This document shows, piece after piece, positions 62,427 through 64,000 of a DNA stretch of 64,000 nt (within the stretch, counting starts at the first letter, position 1; each line of letters begins with the position of its first letter). Source of the DNA: Tupaia tana. Taxonomy: Eukaryota > Chordata > Mammalia > Scandentia > Tupaiidae. The notes beneath the pieces were generated by a model. The model was given only the letters and a program-made list of their open reading frames with translations. It made no database searches and was not told where the DNA came from. The translations under genes and the position numbers were made by a program. Location of the stretch: the NCBI GenBank assembly GCA_026018925.1, contig JAKSZU010000003.1, forward strand, positions 191,538,139-191,602,138, given 5' to 3'.

Positions 62427-62566
62427 AGAAACAAGAAATGGAAAATTATTTGTTGATCATACCTGTATAATTAAGCCCCTTTACAGAGTATTCTGGCTGG
62501 AAAATCACATTTGGTATGCTGTGGTGATGTTCAGTGAAAGTATGTTAAATAAATTAATTAATTTAA
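62150..62566 (+). mobile_element. 5'-truncated LINE-1-like insertion with microsatellite inside
   Basis: AAAATCAGTATTTAGTT is duplicated exactly at 62133-62149 and 62567-62583 (17 bp). The insert includes GATACCAGAGACAGGGTGGG, similar to TACCAGATACAGTGTGGG of the element at 46994, and ends TTAAATAAATTAATTAATTT. Probably a LINE-1 3' end; its centre holds the CA/TG/TA microsatellite. Confidence 0.72.
62318..62425 (+). repeat. (CA)n-(TG)n-(CA)n-(TA)n compound microsatellite
   Basis: (CA) at 62321-62345, GTGTATGTATGTGTGTGTAT at 62346-62365, (CA) to 62388 and about 18 TA units to 62424. CA and TG arms are complementary, so a hairpin is possible. Confidence 0.95.
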
Positions 62567-62583
62567 AAAATCAGTATTTAGTT

Positions 62584-63109
62584 ACTGAGCACAGTGCCTG
62601 ACACCCTCTGCCTTTGGAGCCATTTCTGGCTCTTAGCACTAACAGCTAAAAACTGGGGTCCATTGCTACCCCTTGGGTGGAAAAGTTGGGCTGGGTCCTC
62701 CAGTCTGAAATGAGCGTTAGTCTGGGGCTAGTTCCTGAGAGGAGAACAGCATCAACATAGAAGCTGACCCCCAGCCCTCGGAGTAAACTGAGACAGTCTG
62801 TGTTACAGCTGAAAGCTCAGGGCCCAGAGACGGCTACAGTACCTTCCAGTCAACCGGCAGCCCAAGGACCAAGAGGCACAGGTGACTCTGCCTAAACATG
62901 ACTTTCCTGGGGGAACCTTCCCCTCTGCGTGACCTCCCCAGGGATCATGCCTGGGCCCCTGGGGTGGGGCTGTCCCATTAAATGGCCACATTCAAAGTAA
63001 AAGGAACAGAAAGGCCCCAGAGCCCCCCTCTGCTCAGCTCATGGCGGGTGACAGGGTCATATGCCCTGACAGGCCTTTACCCAGGGAGAAAAATCTTTCT
63101 AATAGCCCA
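62584..63109. other. No gene or recognised repeat
   Basis: GC-rich unique-looking DNA. Confidence 0.45.
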
Positions 63110-63260
63110 GAAGAATGCCCTAATCTGACATCTCGTTTAGCAGATTATTGGGGCTGGCTTTGATCTCTGCTGGGCATAATGAGTGCACCTCTTGGGCCAA
63201 TCAGCAGTTATTAATTAGTAGGACGGCCAGCAGCTGGGCCTGCTCAGAATGGGGCCCCGG
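63110..63260. promoter_or_regulatory. Candidate conserved non-coding element
   Basis: CTCGTTTAGCAGATTATTGG, GCTTTGATCTCTGCTGGGCA, TGGGCCAATCAGCAGTTATT and AATTAGTAGGACGGCCAGCA. TTATTAATTAG is a paired TAAT-type homeodomain motif, CTTTGATCT is a TCF/LEF-like match and CCAAT is the NF-Y core. Conservation and function are not tested. Confidence 0.35.
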
Positions 63261-64000
63261 ATTGTGAATTGGGAGCTGAGGGTGAGATGTTTGTGAGTGA
63301 GTCAGAGCCAGAGTGAAGCTATGGGATACATCAGGGTCACCAGGACCAGCCTGGGGTCTTTCTGGGAAAGTGCTCTAAGCTGGGCCTTCACATGACACAT
63401 GTGCCACATGGTGCCACCCAGGGACTGGGCAGTGAGCAATGGCCACCACTCCCTGCAACACTTCACCCAGTGCTGAGAATGCGGCACCGACCGAGCAAAG
63501 GAAACAGTGCAGCCCCGCGAAACGGCACTGCGATGTGCGCTCACACAGCAGAAGCACCTCTTCTGCAGCTCTTTGGAGAGGAGGACCCTACTTCTTTGAC
63601 GTACTGGCTCTTGGGTACCATTTCTCCCTCATCTTCAGCCCCTGCATCCCCTCACACAGTCCTTCAGACCGTGGGGCTGATGGGCAGAAGCACTGGGCAT
63701 TGAGGTCTGTGCTTTCATCATTTCCAAGAACTGTGGGACTCAATTTCAAGGTCGTGTGTTAGGGCTGGGGTTTCAACAGGGACACGGACAGAGACAGATG
63801 AGGAAACTGCTTTGGGTTCCCGAGGAAGAAGGCCAGAGGCAGTGTGGGGTGGGGACACATTCTCCAGAATTAGCATAGGATGAGCTAGAATCGTGTGCCA
63901 GTCTCTACCACTCCGGAAATCGCCATGTGGCTTCAGGGTAAGTGCCCTGATTTTCTCTGAGCAGTAGCTCCGTCTTCCGTCCTCTGTATAAGGAGGGAGT
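63261..64000. other. No gene or recognised repeat
   Basis: Unique-looking. Two overlapping plus frames near 63392-63762 in different phases carry no recognisable domain. Confidence 0.45.

Overview
The window looks like placental-mammal nuclear DNA with no gene I can support. It has moderate GC content and no long conserved reading frame. It is full of interspersed repeats found only in mammals or placentals: MIR and L2 fossils, degenerate LINE-1 3' ends, ERVL-MaLR LTRs (MLT1/MST type), and hAT-Charlie-like DNA transposon fossils. Over these lies a dense layer of younger tRNA-derived SINEs, about 45 copies in 64 kb. These SINEs are not Alu, B1/B2, carnivore, ruminant, horse, rabbit or bat elements as I know them. 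A tRNA-like head, CT-rich middle and A-rich tail would suit the CYN SINEs of colugos (Dermoptera, flying lemurs). I cannot align to the published consensus here, so colugo is an inference at roughly 60-65 %.

Three SINE architectures recur. The long form (about 240-260 bp, called L) has a tRNA-like head with recognisable A and B boxes, then a body with a TG-rich stretch, a purine block (GAGAGGAGAATGGAGGAGAA), a C6-T-G6 palindrome, a CT-rich tract, a CCCTATAGCAAAAA motif and a poly-A tail. The short form (about 125-190 bp, called S) has the same head joined directly to the CT-rich tract and ends in an AAATAAAT-type tail. A third, more diverged family (called D, about 180-250 bp) has a different body (AAAGATCCTGGGTTNNNNCCC, then GACCCTGTTGGGG, then AATAAATAAA). 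Many L and S copies keep 14-17 bp target-site duplications. Several are nested in each other, in LTRs, in LINE-1 and in hAT fossils, which gives a relative chronology.

Layout: 1-5.5 kb holds an LTR, MIR fossils, L copies and two minisatellites. 5.5-13 kb is lower-copy DNA with exon-like windows near 7.4 and 8.6-9.2 kb. 13-27.6 kb is SINE-rich. 27.6-33.6 kb is a 6-kb interval with no SINE I could see, with AT-rich blocks that look like conserved non-coding DNA. 33.6-35.5 kb holds two SINE-in-SINE nests. 35.5-39.4 kb and 51.4-55.4 kb are further SINE-free stretches. 39.4-51.3 kb is repeat-dense, with an old LINE-1, a hAT fossil, a dimeric SINE and a tail-to-tail SINE pair. 55.4-62.6 kb again has SINEs, LTR and LINE-1. 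62.6-64 kb is SINE-free with an AT-rich homeodomain-like block.

The window is therefore intergenic or intronic. Most of the long open frames are translations of SINEs, minisatellites or GC-rich unique DNA. The most interesting content is the SINE system (modular forms, an internal palindrome that expands, dimers and nests) and the SINE-free islands that may mark regulatory DNA.
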